Shown: piece after piece, positions 31,790 through 40,540 of the stretch
How positions within the stretch are numbered: position 1 is the first letter of the stretch
How the letters are laid out: each line of letters starts with the position of its first letter
Assembly (NCBI GenBank): GCA_963851415.1
Contig: CAWKPF010000003.1
Coordinates: 744,001-808,000 of the forward strand
DNA length: 64,000 nt
Source of the DNA: CAWKPF01 sp963851415
GTDB lineage: Bacteria; Acidobacteriota; Thermoanaerobaculia; Multivoradales; Multivoraceae
Direction of reading: 5' to 3'
Made by a program: the position numbers and the translations under genes
Notes under the pieces: generated by a model
Told to the model about the DNA's origin: nothing
The model's input: the letters and a program-made list of their open reading frames with translations, nothing else
The model's database searches: none

Positions 31790-33214
31790 TCAGCGATCGT
31801 CGTTCGGGTCGTAGGGGTCGGATGTGCCCATCGGGATCAGCGGGTGGTCCTTTGTGCTCTGTTCGAACTCGGAGATGACCTGGAGCATCGGGCCGACTGC
31901 CCAGGTGTCGACCGTGGGTTTCTCTTCTCGGGGGTCCGTGTAGAGGTTGATGATGAACGGGATCGGGAGTTTGAGCGGAGGCGAGAACATGTCTTCCTGC
32001 TCGTAGAGGTGTAGCTTGAAGTTGCGCCACTTGACCGCCTGGATCCGATCGGCGCACCAGATCGGGAACGATTCGCGCTTCGAATCCTCCTGGCCGAGCA
32101 GAAAGTCGGATTGGTCGATCGAGTCGAAGGGCCGGTCGCCCGGAACGTCTGCGCCGCCCAGCTGCGCGAGGGTCGCGAACATGTCGACGCCATGCACGAT
32201 TTCGTTGGACACTCGGCCGGGCGCGATCCTGCCCGGCCAGCGCGCGATGAAGGGTACTCGGATCCCGCCTTCGAGATGTGTGAAGTATTGCCCTCGCCAG
32301 GGTCCCGCCCAGCCGTCCCACGGTTGCACGAATTCGGGACCGTTGTCGCTCGTGAAGATGACCAGCGTCGTGTCCCGAGCGCCGATCCGGTCGACTGTGT
32401 CGAGCATCAGCCCGACGTGGTAGTCCATCTCCGCCAGCATGTCGGCCCAGTCGCCGTTGCCGGTCTTGCCGCGAAAATCCGGATTGGGCTCGGTGGGCAG
32501 GTGGGGCTGCGTCAGGGAGACGTAGGTGAAGAACGGCTTGCCCGAGCCCTGTGAGTCCTCCATGAACGCGATGGCGCGGCGGGTGATCTCACGGTCGATC
32601 AGCCGGCGTTGCTCCCAGCCGTAGTCCGAGACGACCCGACTGCTCTCGCCCTTCTTCCCCTCCATGATCTTCTCGAGCTCTACGATGTCGGGCGACCAGT
32701 TGGGGGACTCGGACCAGGTGGCTTCGTCGGTGGTGCGGGGAATGCCGAACCACTCGTCGAAGCCCTGCCGGTTGGGGAGCCGTTCGTCGGCGCTGCCGAG
32801 GTGCCACTTGCCGTAGTAGCCGGTGGCATATCCTGCCGCGGAAAGTGCCTCGCCGATCGTCACCTCCCACCGGGTCAGCCCTTCCGGAACTCCGCCGAAG
32901 GGGACGGCATAGGTACCCGAGCGAATCGCCCAGCGCCCGGTCATCAGGCTCGAGCGGCTCGGGGTGCACTGCGTTTCCATGTTCATATTGGTCAGCTTCA
33001 GCCCGTCCGCCGCGATCGAGTCGATCCTCGGGGTGGCCGCGCCGCGGGTGATGCCGCCGCCATAGGCACCGATCTCTCCGTAGCCGAGGTTGTCGGTGAG
33101 GATGAAGAGGATGTTGGGGCGCTCCTGAGCGAGGATCGGCTGGCCTACACCGATGACGAAGGCCACGGCGATCGAGGCCAGGACCAGTTTTCCGGACTTT
33201 GGATAAGCTTCCAT
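31790..33214 (-). CDS. secreted sulfatase (arylsulfatase A type)
   Basis: A 474-residue exported sulfatase. ATG 33214 is preceded by GAGGAGG and followed by a signal peptide ('LVLASIAVAFVIGVGQPILA'); a longer ORF from 33328 lacks one. Metal site residues appear in 'PNILFILTDNLGYGEIG'. The formylglycine signature is 'CTPSRSSLMTGR' with Cys at residue 83. 'YYGKWHLG' and 'IFTSDNGPE' supply the other active-site residues. Cys (not Ser) means it needs a formylglycine-generating enzyme, none of which is visible here. It would release sulfate from organic sulfate esters outside the cytoplasm. It is followed by the outer-membrane channel gene. Confidence 0.92.
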   Translation of the reverse strand: MEAYPKSGKLVLASIAVAFVIGVGQPILAQERPNILFILTDNLGYGEIGAYGGGITRGAATPRIDSIAADGLKLTNMNMETQCTPSRSSLMTGRWAIRSGTYAVPFGGVPEGLTRWEVTIGEALSAAGYATGYYGKWHLGSADERLPNRQGFDEWFGIPRTTDEATWSESPNWSPDIVELEKIMEGKKGESSRVVSDYGWEQRRLIDREITRRAIAFMEDSQGSGKPFFTYVSLTQPHLPTEPNPDFRGKTGNGDWADMLAEMDYHVGLMLDTVDRIGARDTTLVIFTSDNGPEFVQPWDGWAGPWRGQYFTHLEGGIRVPFIARWPGRIAPGRVSNEIVHGVDMFATLAQLGGADVPGDRPFDSIDQSDFLLGQEDSKRESFPIWCADRIQAVKWRNFKLHLYEQEDMFSPPLKLPIPFIINLYTDPREEKPTVDTWAVGPMLQVISEFEQSTKDHPLIPMGTSDPYDPNDDR

Positions 33215-33528
33215 TGTTTTCCTCCTCACGGGACTCGAGCTGGGGTTGGCGGCTATGCCGGGTTCGGGAGCCGCACGCCCTCGATGGGCGCAGTGGACGG
33301 TGGAGAGCAGGATGGTAATGCAGCGCACGTGCCAGGGCTGCTCGGCCTCGTGGGGCTCGTCGTTGTTGGAGGTATTCAGGAGTCAATCTCGCCGGAGGGC
33401 GACGAAGTCACGAGTTCTCGTACGACGTACCGAGATCTCGTGCTCGAAGTGAGGTATCTCGTGACCGAGGCATCAGCTTGCCCTGGGATCCCGAGGAGCG
33501 GCGTGGAAGTGATGGGGCTTTGGAGACC
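33215..33528. promoter_or_regulatory. divergent region with operator-like palindromes
   Basis: This 314-base region separates the sulfatase from the sigma-54 activator. Two short perfect palindromes lie near the activator: ACGAGTTCTCGT at 33410-33421 and CGAGATCTCG at 33431-33440, with a further ATCTCGTG nearby. They could be binding sites for the activator or another regulator. I see no clear -24/-12 (GG-N10-GC) promoter. Confidence 0.35.
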
Positions 33529-35142
33529 GTGACGATTTCGACACCGAGACGTGAGGCGGCGTTCGAGGAGCTCCTTCACGAGATCTCCGCGACCTTCGTC
33601 GAAGCGAATGTCGCGGAGATCGACGATCACCTCGAGTACGCTCTGCGCCGCGTGATCGAGACCCTCGACCTCGACCGCGGAACGATCACCCTTTTCGAAG
33701 GGAACGCGGCGCGCATCGTCCACAGCTGGTCGCATCCGGGTGTCATCCGAGCCCCGCTGGTCGACGCCCGGATCGAGCTGCCGTGGGCCTTCGATCGGCT
33801 CAACGAGCACCGGATCTTTTCCTTCGCCCGTCTCGAGGATCTTCCCCGTCGAGCCGAGCGGGAAAGGGAGTGGTTCGGCGCGCAGGGCGTGAAGTCACAT
33901 CTGAGCGTGCTGATGGAGGTTGCAGGGCAGAGGATCGGAGCGCTCAGTCTGGCCGCGAGTCGCAGCGAAGCCACGTGGCATCCTCTCTTGATCGAGCGTC
34001 TTCGACTGCTCGCGCGGATCTTCGCAGGAGCGATGGCACGCCAACGCACCGAGACGGAGCTGCGTGCAGCGCTCCGAGAGCTGGAAGCGCTGAAGCAGCG
34101 ACTCGAGATGCACAACAGCTATCTCCAGGACGAGATCCGGACGAGCGCCGGCTTCACGGAGATGGTCGGCCAGAGCCCTGCTTTCCTCGAGGCCCTCGAG
34201 TTGGTGGAGCGGGTCGCGCCGACCGATAGCACGGTACTCCTGATGGGTGAGACCGGTACCGGCAAAGAGCTGTTTGCCAGAGCAGTTCACGCTCGAAGTG
34301 GCCGTCATGAGGGCCCCCTGATCAAGGTCAACTGCGCGGCGATTCCCGAGACCCTGATCGAGAGCGAGCTCTTCGGCCACGTCAGGGGAGCCTTTACTGG
34401 AGCGACTGCCAGCCGGACCGGCCGATTCGAGCTGGCGGATCGCGGCACCCTGTTCCTGGACGAGGTCGGCGAGCTCGCTTCCCCGATGCAGTCGAAGCTG
34501 TTGCGTGTTTTGCAGGAGGGAGAGATCGAGCGCGTCGGGTCTTCCAAGACCCAGACCGTCGACGTCCGGGTGATCGCTGCCACGAACCGCGATCTGGATG
34601 CTGCCGTGGCAGACGGGACGTTTCGTGCCGACCTCTACTATCGTCTCGCCGTCGTGCCGATCCGCATTCCACCCTTGCGTGAACGCTCGCAAGACGTTCC
34701 CCTGCTCGCCAATTACTTCGTCGAGCGCAAGCAGGCCTCGGTCGGCAGAGTGATCCGCGACATCCCGGCACGGGAGATCGAGCTCCTACAGGGGTACTCG
34801 TGGCCGGGAAACGTGCGCGAGCTGGAGAACATCATCGAGCGTGCCCTGGTCCTGACAAGCGGTCCGGAGCTGGAGGTCGGAGCGTCGTTGGGCCTTCCGG
34901 CGACCGGTTCTGGTGACCGGAGGGGTCCGGGCTCGGCTCCGGGTAGAGGCGCGTCCCAGGGGCCCTCCACCAACGGCGACGCGTCCGAGCGGCTGAAGGA
35001 TATCGAGCGAGGGCACATCGTGAAAGTCCTCGAGTCGTGTGACTGGAAGATCAGCGGCGAAGGCAATGCTGCGGATCGGCTGGGGCTGCATCCGAACACG
35101 CTGCGCTCCCGCCTCAAACAGTTGGACTTGAAGCGGCCGTAG
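33529..35142 (+). CDS. sigma-54-dependent transcriptional activator with GAF domain
   Basis: A bacterial enhancer-binding protein of ~537 residues. An N-terminal GAF-like sensor comes first ('LDLDRGTITLFEGNAARIVH' to 'GALSLAA'), then a coiled coil ('RELEALKQRLEMHNSYLQDE'). The AAA+ domain has Walker A GETGTGKE, the sigma-54-contact loop 'GHVRGAFTGA' (GAFTGA intact), Walker B 'GTLFLDEVGE' and arginine finger region 'ATNRDLDAAVADGTFRADLY'. A Fis-type helix-turn-helix ends it ('AADRLGLHPNTLRSRL'). It should open promoters with sigma-54 in response to a small molecule bound by GAF. GTG 33529 is a better start than TTG 33478. Targets are unknown; the divergent sulfatase or its own neighbours are candidates. 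Confidence 0.92.
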   Translation: MTISTPRREAAFEELLHEISATFVEANVAEIDDHLEYALRRVIETLDLDRGTITLFEGNAARIVHSWSHPGVIRAPLVDARIELPWAFDRLNEHRIFSFARLEDLPRRAEREREWFGAQGVKSHLSVLMEVAGQRIGALSLAASRSEATWHPLLIERLRLLARIFAGAMARQRTETELRAALRELEALKQRLEMHNSYLQDEIRTSAGFTEMVGQSPAFLEALELVERVAPTDSTVLLMGETGTGKELFARAVHARSGRHEGPLIKVNCAAIPETLIESELFGHVRGAFTGATASRTGRFELADRGTLFLDEVGELASPMQSKLLRVLQEGEIERVGSSKTQTVDVRVIAATNRDLDAAVADGTFRADLYYRLAVVPIRIPPLRERSQDVPLLANYFVERKQASVGRVIRDIPAREIELLQGYSWPGNVRELENIIERALVLTSGPELEVGASLGLPATGSGDRRGPGSAPGRGASQGPSTNGDASERLKDIERGHIVKVLESCDWKISGEGNAADRLGLHPNTLRSRLKQLDLKRP

Positions 35143-35186
35143 AAGCGAGCGGCGGGAGCCTCCCTGCCTTCTTCGTCTGGGTCGGC

Positions 35187-35251
35187 TGCGGAGGCGTGCG
35201 CCGACGAGAGCTCTCCGGAAGGAACTGCTGCGAGACGGCAAGAGGTGCCGG
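35187..35251 (+). promoter_or_regulatory. conserved intergenic element, copy B
   Basis: Second copy of the element at 28112-28178, with the same core (CGCCGACGAGAGCTCTCCGG then GGAACTGCTGCGAGACGGCA). It lies ~120 bases upstream of the LigD-type polymerase gene. The identical order of conserved blocks and the palindrome GAGAGCTCTC suggest a shared regulatory or mobile origin. Confidence 0.45.
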
Positions 35252-35370
35252 TCGAGTCGATCTTCTGCCCGGGGCCCGTAGCGCGGCAGCGCCTCGACTC
35301 GGTCCGAGCGAGTCGCCCGTTCCCCCGCAGTAGACTCGAACTGGCGAAACGAGCGCAGGAGCAGAGGTTG

Positions 35371-36300
35371 GTGGATCAGCGACACGACGACTCTCCCTCG
35401 GTCGAGATCGAGCGAGAGGACAAGGTGCTCTTCCCCGACGCCGGGTTCACGAAGGGTGACTTGATCGACTACTACGAGAAAGTCGCCCATGTGCTGCTAC
35501 CGCATGTGAAGGGGCGGCCACTCACGCTGCGGCGATTTCCCGACGGCATCGGCGAAGAGGGCTTCTTCCAGAAGGAGGTCCCTGACCATTTTCCGCCCTG
35601 GATCTCGCGTCTCGAGGTGGCGACCAGAGATGGCGGGACGCAGCGACAGGTCGTTCTTCCTGGAACGTCTTCCCGGGACGATCGTGCGGCACTCAGGTAC
35701 CTCGCCAACCAGGCGACGATCGAGCTTCACGTCTGGCTGAGTCGTAGTGAGTCGCTGCGACAGCCCGATCGCCTGGTCTTCGATCTCGACCCGCCCGGTC
35801 GACCCTTCGAGCCGGTGGCAAAGGCGGCCCGGCAGCTTCGTGAGCTGCTCGATGGGCTCGAGCTGCCCTCTTTCCTCATGCTCACCGGCTCTCGCGGCGC
35901 TCACGTCGTCGTGCCGCTACGGCCGTCGGGCACCTTTGACACGAGCCGAGCGCTGGCAAGAACCATCGCCGAATGCCTCGCCTCCGCTCGTCCCGACGAG
36001 CTCACCCTGTCGTTGCGCAAGGAAGGGCGCGGCAATCGGCTGTTCGTGGACACCACCCGGAACGCGCAGGGGCAGACCGTGATCGCGCCCTATTCGGTTC
36101 GCGCCCTGCGCGGGGCACCGGTCGCGACGCCGCTCGAGTGGAGCGAGCTTTCCGCTTCGGGTCTGACCGCCTCGCGATACAACGTACAGAGCATCCCACG
36201 TCGCCTGGGTCAGAAGCGCGATCCCTGGCTGAAGATCGACGATTCGGCCGTCGAGCCGGGAGTGGTTGCGGCCCGGGTCGAAACCCTCGCGGTCCGCTGA
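35371..36300 (+). CDS. LigD-type polymerase/primase domain protein (NHEJ)
   Basis: A stand-alone polymerase domain of ~309 residues, homologous to the PolDom of bacterial DNA ligase D. Family motifs: 'KVLFPDAGFTKGDLIDYYEK', 'FFQKEVPDHFPPWI', catalytic 'FDLDPPG' (two Asp), 'GSRGAHVVVPL', and 'GNRLFVDTTRNAQGQTVIAP' with the third Asp, then 'YSVRALRGAPVATPLEW'. All metal ligands are present. Such domains fill gaps, preferring ribonucleotides, during end joining with Ku and ligase; neither partner is in the window. GTG 35371 follows AGGAG by nine bases; the ORF is open from 35245 but the extra residues do not resemble the family. Confidence 0.88.
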   Translation: MDQRHDDSPSVEIEREDKVLFPDAGFTKGDLIDYYEKVAHVLLPHVKGRPLTLRRFPDGIGEEGFFQKEVPDHFPPWISRLEVATRDGGTQRQVVLPGTSSRDDRAALRYLANQATIELHVWLSRSESLRQPDRLVFDLDPPGRPFEPVAKAARQLRELLDGLELPSFLMLTGSRGAHVVVPLRPSGTFDTSRALARTIAECLASARPDELTLSLRKEGRGNRLFVDTTRNAQGQTVIAPYSVRALRGAPVATPLEWSELSASGLTASRYNVQSIPRRLGQKRDPWLKIDDSAVEPGVVAARVETLAVR

Positions 36301-36408
36301 CGCTGGCTTTTCGCGAAAGCCTCGATGGTGCTCCACTTCATCCTCATGTTCTCGATCGGGTCCAGCGACGGAGAGGTCGTCGAGAGATCGGGACCCTGCG
36401 AGGGTCTC

Positions 36409-36453
36409 TGGTCCCTGCGTTAGTGGTCCCTGCGTTATTGGTCCCTGCGTTAG
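36409..36453. repeat. 15-bp tandem repeat, three copies
   Basis: TGGTCCCTGCGTTAG occurs at 36409, 36424 (last base T) and 36439, ending ten bases before the otsA start codon. It occupies the place of the leader/ribosome site, so copy number could affect otsA expression. Confidence 0.85.
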
Positions 36454-36462
36454 AGTCGGACC

Positions 36463-37860
36463 GTGCCCAAGGAATCGCAGCTGATCGTGGTGGCAAATCG
36501 CCTGCCCGTTCGACGTGTCTCGGAGAAGGGGCACCAGCGCTGGGTCACCAGTCCCGGAGGGCTGGTGAGCGCTCTGCGCCCGGTGATGAGCGGGGATGAG
36601 AGAGCCTGCTGGGTCGGCTGGGCGGGATCGAGCGGAGTGGCGCCGGCGCCTTTCGAGCACGACGGTCTCAAGCTCCACCCGGTGCCCTTGAGCCGAGCCG
36701 ACCTGCAGCTCTACTACGAGGGATTCAGCAACGGCACCCTGTGGCCTCTCTACCACGACGTCATCGCTCAGCCCGAGTATCACCGCATCTGGTGGGAGGC
36801 CTACCGGAGCGTCAACCGGCGTTTCGCGGACGCGGTGATCGAGGTCGCGGAACCGAACGCGCTGGTCTGGATTCACGACTATCAGCTACAGCTGGTGCCC
36901 GGCCTGCTGCGGGAGGCACGGCCCGATCTCCGGATCGGGTTCTTCTTGCACATACCCTTCCCGGCACGAGAGATCTTTCTGCGTCTGCCCTGGCGAACGT
37001 CCATTGCCCGATCGCTGCTCGGTGCAGATCTGATCGCCTTCCAGACCGAGGTGATGGCCCACAACTTTCGCCACGTCTTGCCGCGGGTGGTGGATTGCGA
37101 GAGTCTCGCGATCGAAGGAGATACGGTGGACTTCCGTGGGCGAAAGGTCACGACCCGGACACTGCCGATTGGCATCGACTACGAGAGGTTTGCCCACGCT
37201 GCTGAGCTCGAGACGACCCAGAGCGAAGTCGATCGGCTGCGGGCGACGCTCAACCAGCCGGAGATCGTTCTTCTGGGGGTCGACCGCCTCGACTACACCA
37301 AGGGCATCGAACGCCGGCTCGAAGCGTTTGGCGAGTTGCTCGACGAGGATCGGCTCAGCGTCGACAATGCGGTTTTGATCCAGATCGCCGAGCCGAGTCG
37401 CACCAACGTTCACGGCTACAGCACGATCCGTTCCGAAGTCGAGCGAATCGTGGGAGAGATCAACGGCAACTTCGGTCGCATGGAACGCCCCGCTGTCCAC
37501 TATCTCCATCGCAGCCACAGCTTCGAGGAACTGGCGGCGCTCTATCGGCTGGCGGACGTCATGCTCGTGACGCCCTTTCGCGACGGCATGAATCTGGTTG
37601 CCAAGGAGTACGTTGCGACTCGCTTCGACGACTCCGGCGCCCTGGTCTTGAGCGAGTTCGCTGGCGCCGCCCATGAGCTCGATCAGGCAATTCAGGTCAA
37701 TCCCTTCGACACCGAAGGTCTGAAGGACGCGATTGAACGAGCCGCACTCATACCCGAGGACGAAGCGCGGCGGCGAATGTCGTCCATGCGCGGGGTCGTG
37801 CAGAGCAACACTGCGCAGACCTGGGCGCAGAGCTTTCTGGAGCTCCTCGCCGATCGATGA
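36463..37860 (+). CDS. otsA: alpha,alpha-trehalose-phosphate synthase (UDP/GDP-glucose)
   Basis: A 465-residue GT20 enzyme that makes trehalose-6-phosphate from a nucleotide-glucose and glucose-6-phosphate in the cytoplasm. Family motifs in order: 'VVANRLPVRR', 'SPGGLVSALRPV' (glycine loop), 'WIHDYQLQLVPGLLRE', 'IGFFLHIPFPAREIF', 'GVDRLDYTKGIERRLEA' and 'TPFRDGMNLVAKEYVA'. Length matches the family. GTG 36463 is the start; a 15-base tandem repeat sits where the leader would be. Its stop overlaps the ATG of the otsB fusion gene, so the two steps of trehalose synthesis are co-translated. Confidence 0.95.
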   Translation: MPKESQLIVVANRLPVRRVSEKGHQRWVTSPGGLVSALRPVMSGDERACWVGWAGSSGVAPAPFEHDGLKLHPVPLSRADLQLYYEGFSNGTLWPLYHDVIAQPEYHRIWWEAYRSVNRRFADAVIEVAEPNALVWIHDYQLQLVPGLLREARPDLRIGFFLHIPFPAREIFLRLPWRTSIARSLLGADLIAFQTEVMAHNFRHVLPRVVDCESLAIEGDTVDFRGRKVTTRTLPIGIDYERFAHAAELETTQSEVDRLRATLNQPEIVLLGVDRLDYTKGIERRLEAFGELLDEDRLSVDNAVLIQIAEPSRTNVHGYSTIRSEVERIVGEINGNFGRMERPAVHYLHRSHSFEELAALYRLADVMLVTPFRDGMNLVAKEYVATRFDDSGALVLSEFAGAAHELDQAIQVNPFDTEGLKDAIERAALIPEDEARRRMSSMRGVVQSNTAQTWAQSFLELLADR

Positions 37861-40472
37861 GCAACCCCGACCCGAGCATCGCCACGCTGGATCAACGACT
37901 CGACGACCTGGCGCGTACGCCGACCCTGCTGGTGGCTTCCGACTACGACGGAACCCTTGCGCCGATCGTGGAGAATCCCGAGCGAGCCTATCCCCATCGC
38001 GAGTCGATCGCCGCGCTCCGCAGCCTCGCCGCGTTGCCCGACACGCACGTGGCGGTCATCTCCGGCCGAGCGCTGCGCGATCTGGCCACTCTCTCGCGTC
38101 TTCCCGCAGAGGTCTTTCTGGTGGGAAGCCACGGCTCGGAGTTCGACGTCGGATTCGCGACGGCACTGGAGCAGTCAGAAATCGAGCTGCGCGAGCGTCT
38201 GTTCGCCGAGCTTCGGGAGATCGCTGGGTCTTCGAAGGGGTTTCAGGTGGAAGAGAAACCGGCCGGCGCCGCCTTTCACTATCGCAATGCCACCAACGAA
38301 GATGCAGAACGAGCAGTTGCCCAGATCTTCTCCGGACCCGCGAAGGTCCCGGGAGTCAGTGTCAAGAACGGAAAGAAGGTCATCGAGCTGGCCGTAGTGA
38401 AGACCGACAAGGGCAAGGCCCTCGATCTTCTACGCCGCCAGATCTCCGCTGACGCGGTGCTCTTTCTCGGCGATGACGTCACAGACGAGGATGCCTTTCG
38501 TCAACTGCGGGGTCCCGACCTCGGCGTCAAGGTCGGACCTGGAGAGACCCTGGCTTCGCATCGGGTCGCCACCACCGAAGCGGCGGCGCACTTCCTCGCC
38601 AGGCTGTTCGAGCTCCGGCGGGGCTGGATCGAGGGCTCGGCGGCGCCGAACATCGAAGAGCACTCGATGCTCTCGGATCAGCGAACCGTTGCTCTCGTGA
38701 CACCGGATGCGCGCATCAACTGGTTCTGCCAGCCGCGCGCGGACTCCCCGGCTCTCTTCGCCGAGCTGCTGGGCGGGAAGAGTGCCGGTTTCTTCCAGAT
38801 CCGTCCGGTCGACGGCCGAGCGCCCATCTCGCAGCGCTACGTCCCCGACTCGCTGATCCTGGAGACTCGCTGGTCCGATCTGCGCTTGAACGATTTTCTC
38901 GACGTCTCGCAGGCGGCCTCGGACGGGCGCGAAGGTGGCACCCGTCTGGTGCGCGTGATCGAGGGCCGGGGCGACGTTCGGATCGAGTTTGCGCCGCGAC
39001 TCGACTACGGCCGTGCGGCGACCGGCGTCGAGATCCTGGGCAGCGCGCTGCTGGTGCGAGGCTCGAGCCAGAACATCCTTCTGAACTGCTCCCAGGGTTC
39101 GCTCCATTGGACGTTGCTCGATGACGGCCCGCACAAGACGGCCGTGGCGGACGTGGCGCTCGACGGCAGCCTCGTGCTCGAGCTGGTGTGCGACGGCACG
39201 CCGCAGGATGTGCAGGCAGCGGCTGGACTGCCGACCTGGCAGGCTCGCAAGGAGGCGAGTGAATCCCACTTCAGGGAGTGGGCGCGTTCGCTCGAGTTGC
39301 CTACGGTCGCTCGCGCCGAAGTCCTGCGCAGCGCACTGACTCTGAAGGCTCTCTGCTATCAGCCCAGCGGCGCCATCCTGGCGGCCGCGACCACCAGCCT
39401 GCCCGAGGTCGCCGGTGGCGTTCGAAACTGGGACTATCGCTACTGCTGGCCACGCGACGCGGCGCTGAGCGCGGCTGCCCTGGTGGCCCTGGGCAGTTAC
39501 GGCGAGGCCAGAGCGTTCCTCGGTTGGCTGCAAGAGAGAGTCGAACACCTCGCCAGCCCCGAGCAGCTTCGTCCACTCTATGCGGTGGTCGGAGACGACT
39601 TTGTTCCAGAGGCAGTGTTGCCGACCCTCAACGGCTACCTCGGCAGCCGGCCGGTGCGAATCGGGAATGCTGCCGATCAGCAGGTGCAGATGGACGTTTT
39701 CGGACCGATCGTCGAGCTGGTGTTCCGTCTCGCGGCGCGACGTCAATCGGACGTCGAGAAGGACTGGCCGCTCGTGCAGGCCATGGTCTCGGCGATCTCG
39801 AGGCGTTGGAGCGAGCCCGACCACGGCATCTGGGAAGCCCGCATGCTTCCGAAGCATCACGTCTACTCCAAGGTGATGTGCTGGCAGACGGTCGACCGTG
39901 GCCTGCGAATCGCCGACCTGCTGGAGCAGGAGGCGCCGGGCGACTGGCCGGGACTTCGAGACGCCATTGCCAGCGAGGTCCTGGAGAAGGGCTGGTCCGA
40001 GGAGGCTCAGGCCTACACCGGGGCCTACGGCGAACGTTCTCTCGATGCGTCGGCGCTCTTCGTCGGTCTCTCGGGATTGTTGGAGGTCCATGATCCCCGT
40101 TTCGAGGCGACGGTGCGAGGGATCGAACGAGAGCTCTGCCGGGGGCCAGCGGTCTATCGCTACCGCTACGATGACGGGCTGCCCGGTGACGAGGGTGCCT
40201 TTCTGCTGTGCACCGCCTGGCTCATCCAGTCCTACGCCCTGCTGGGGCGCCGCGCCGACGCGCAGTCCCTGTTCTCCTACTACCGCTCCCTCGCCGGCTC
40301 GACGGGTCTCTTCGCCGAGCAGGTCGATCCGGGAACCGGTCGGATTCTGGGCAATCACCCCCAGGCCTATTCCCACCTGGGTTTGATCCAGTCGGCGTTG
40401 ATGCTGGAAGCGGTCGAGTCGGGGATCCCGAGTGGCGGCGACCGAGCAACCCGGGGGGAACCCTTGCGCTAG
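37857..40472 (+). CDS. otsB: trehalose-6-phosphate phosphatase fused to a GH15 glucoamylase/trehalase-like domain
   Basis: An 871-residue two-enzyme fusion, starting ATG 37857 inside the otsA stop (ATGA). Residues ~15-250 are an OtsB-type HAD phosphatase ('VASDYDGTLAPI', 'VAVISGRALRDLATL', 'VGSHGSEFD', 'LFLGDDVTDEDAF'). From ~265 it is a GH15-type domain: N-terminal beta region 'HSMLSDQRTVALVTPDARIN' and 'GGVRNWDYRYCWPRDAALSA', then an (alpha/alpha)6 barrel. OtsB releases trehalose; GH15 members include trehalases and glucoamylases. The pair could therefore couple synthesis to breakdown, or the GH15 part may act on another glucan. No frame break. Confidence 0.92.
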   Translation: MSNPDPSIATLDQRLDDLARTPTLLVASDYDGTLAPIVENPERAYPHRESIAALRSLAALPDTHVAVISGRALRDLATLSRLPAEVFLVGSHGSEFDVGFATALEQSEIELRERLFAELREIAGSSKGFQVEEKPAGAAFHYRNATNEDAERAVAQIFSGPAKVPGVSVKNGKKVIELAVVKTDKGKALDLLRRQISADAVLFLGDDVTDEDAFRQLRGPDLGVKVGPGETLASHRVATTEAAAHFLARLFELRRGWIEGSAAPNIEEHSMLSDQRTVALVTPDARINWFCQPRADSPALFAELLGGKSAGFFQIRPVDGRAPISQRYVPDSLILETRWSDLRLNDFLDVSQAASDGREGGTRLVRVIEGRGDVRIEFAPRLDYGRAATGVEILGSALLVRGSSQNILLNCSQGSLHWTLLDDGPHKTAVADVALDGSLVLELVCDGTPQDVQAAAGLPTWQARKEASESHFREWARSLELPTVARAEVLRSALTLKALCYQPSGAILAAATTSLPEVAGGVRNWDYRYCWPRDAALSAAALVALGSYGEARAFLGWLQERVEHLASPEQLRPLYAVVGDDFVPEAVLPTLNGYLGSRPVRIGNAADQQVQMDVFGPIVELVFRLAARRQSDVEKDWPLVQAMVSAISRRWSEPDHGIWEARMLPKHHVYSKVMCWQTVDRGLRIADLLEQEAPGDWPGLRDAIASEVLEKGWSEEAQAYTGAYGERSLDASALFVGLSGLLEVHDPRFEATVRGIERELCRGPAVYRYRYDDGLPGDEGAFLLCTAWLIQSYALLGRRADAQSLFSYYRSLAGSTGLFAEQVDPGTGRILGNHPQAYSHLGLIQSALMLEAVESGIPSGGDRATRGEPLR

Positions 40473-40540
40473 TCTCGACCTCGGAAAAATGGAGTTCCTG
40501 CAACTTCCTCGGGAGAGTCGAGTGTTACTCTCAGGCCGTT

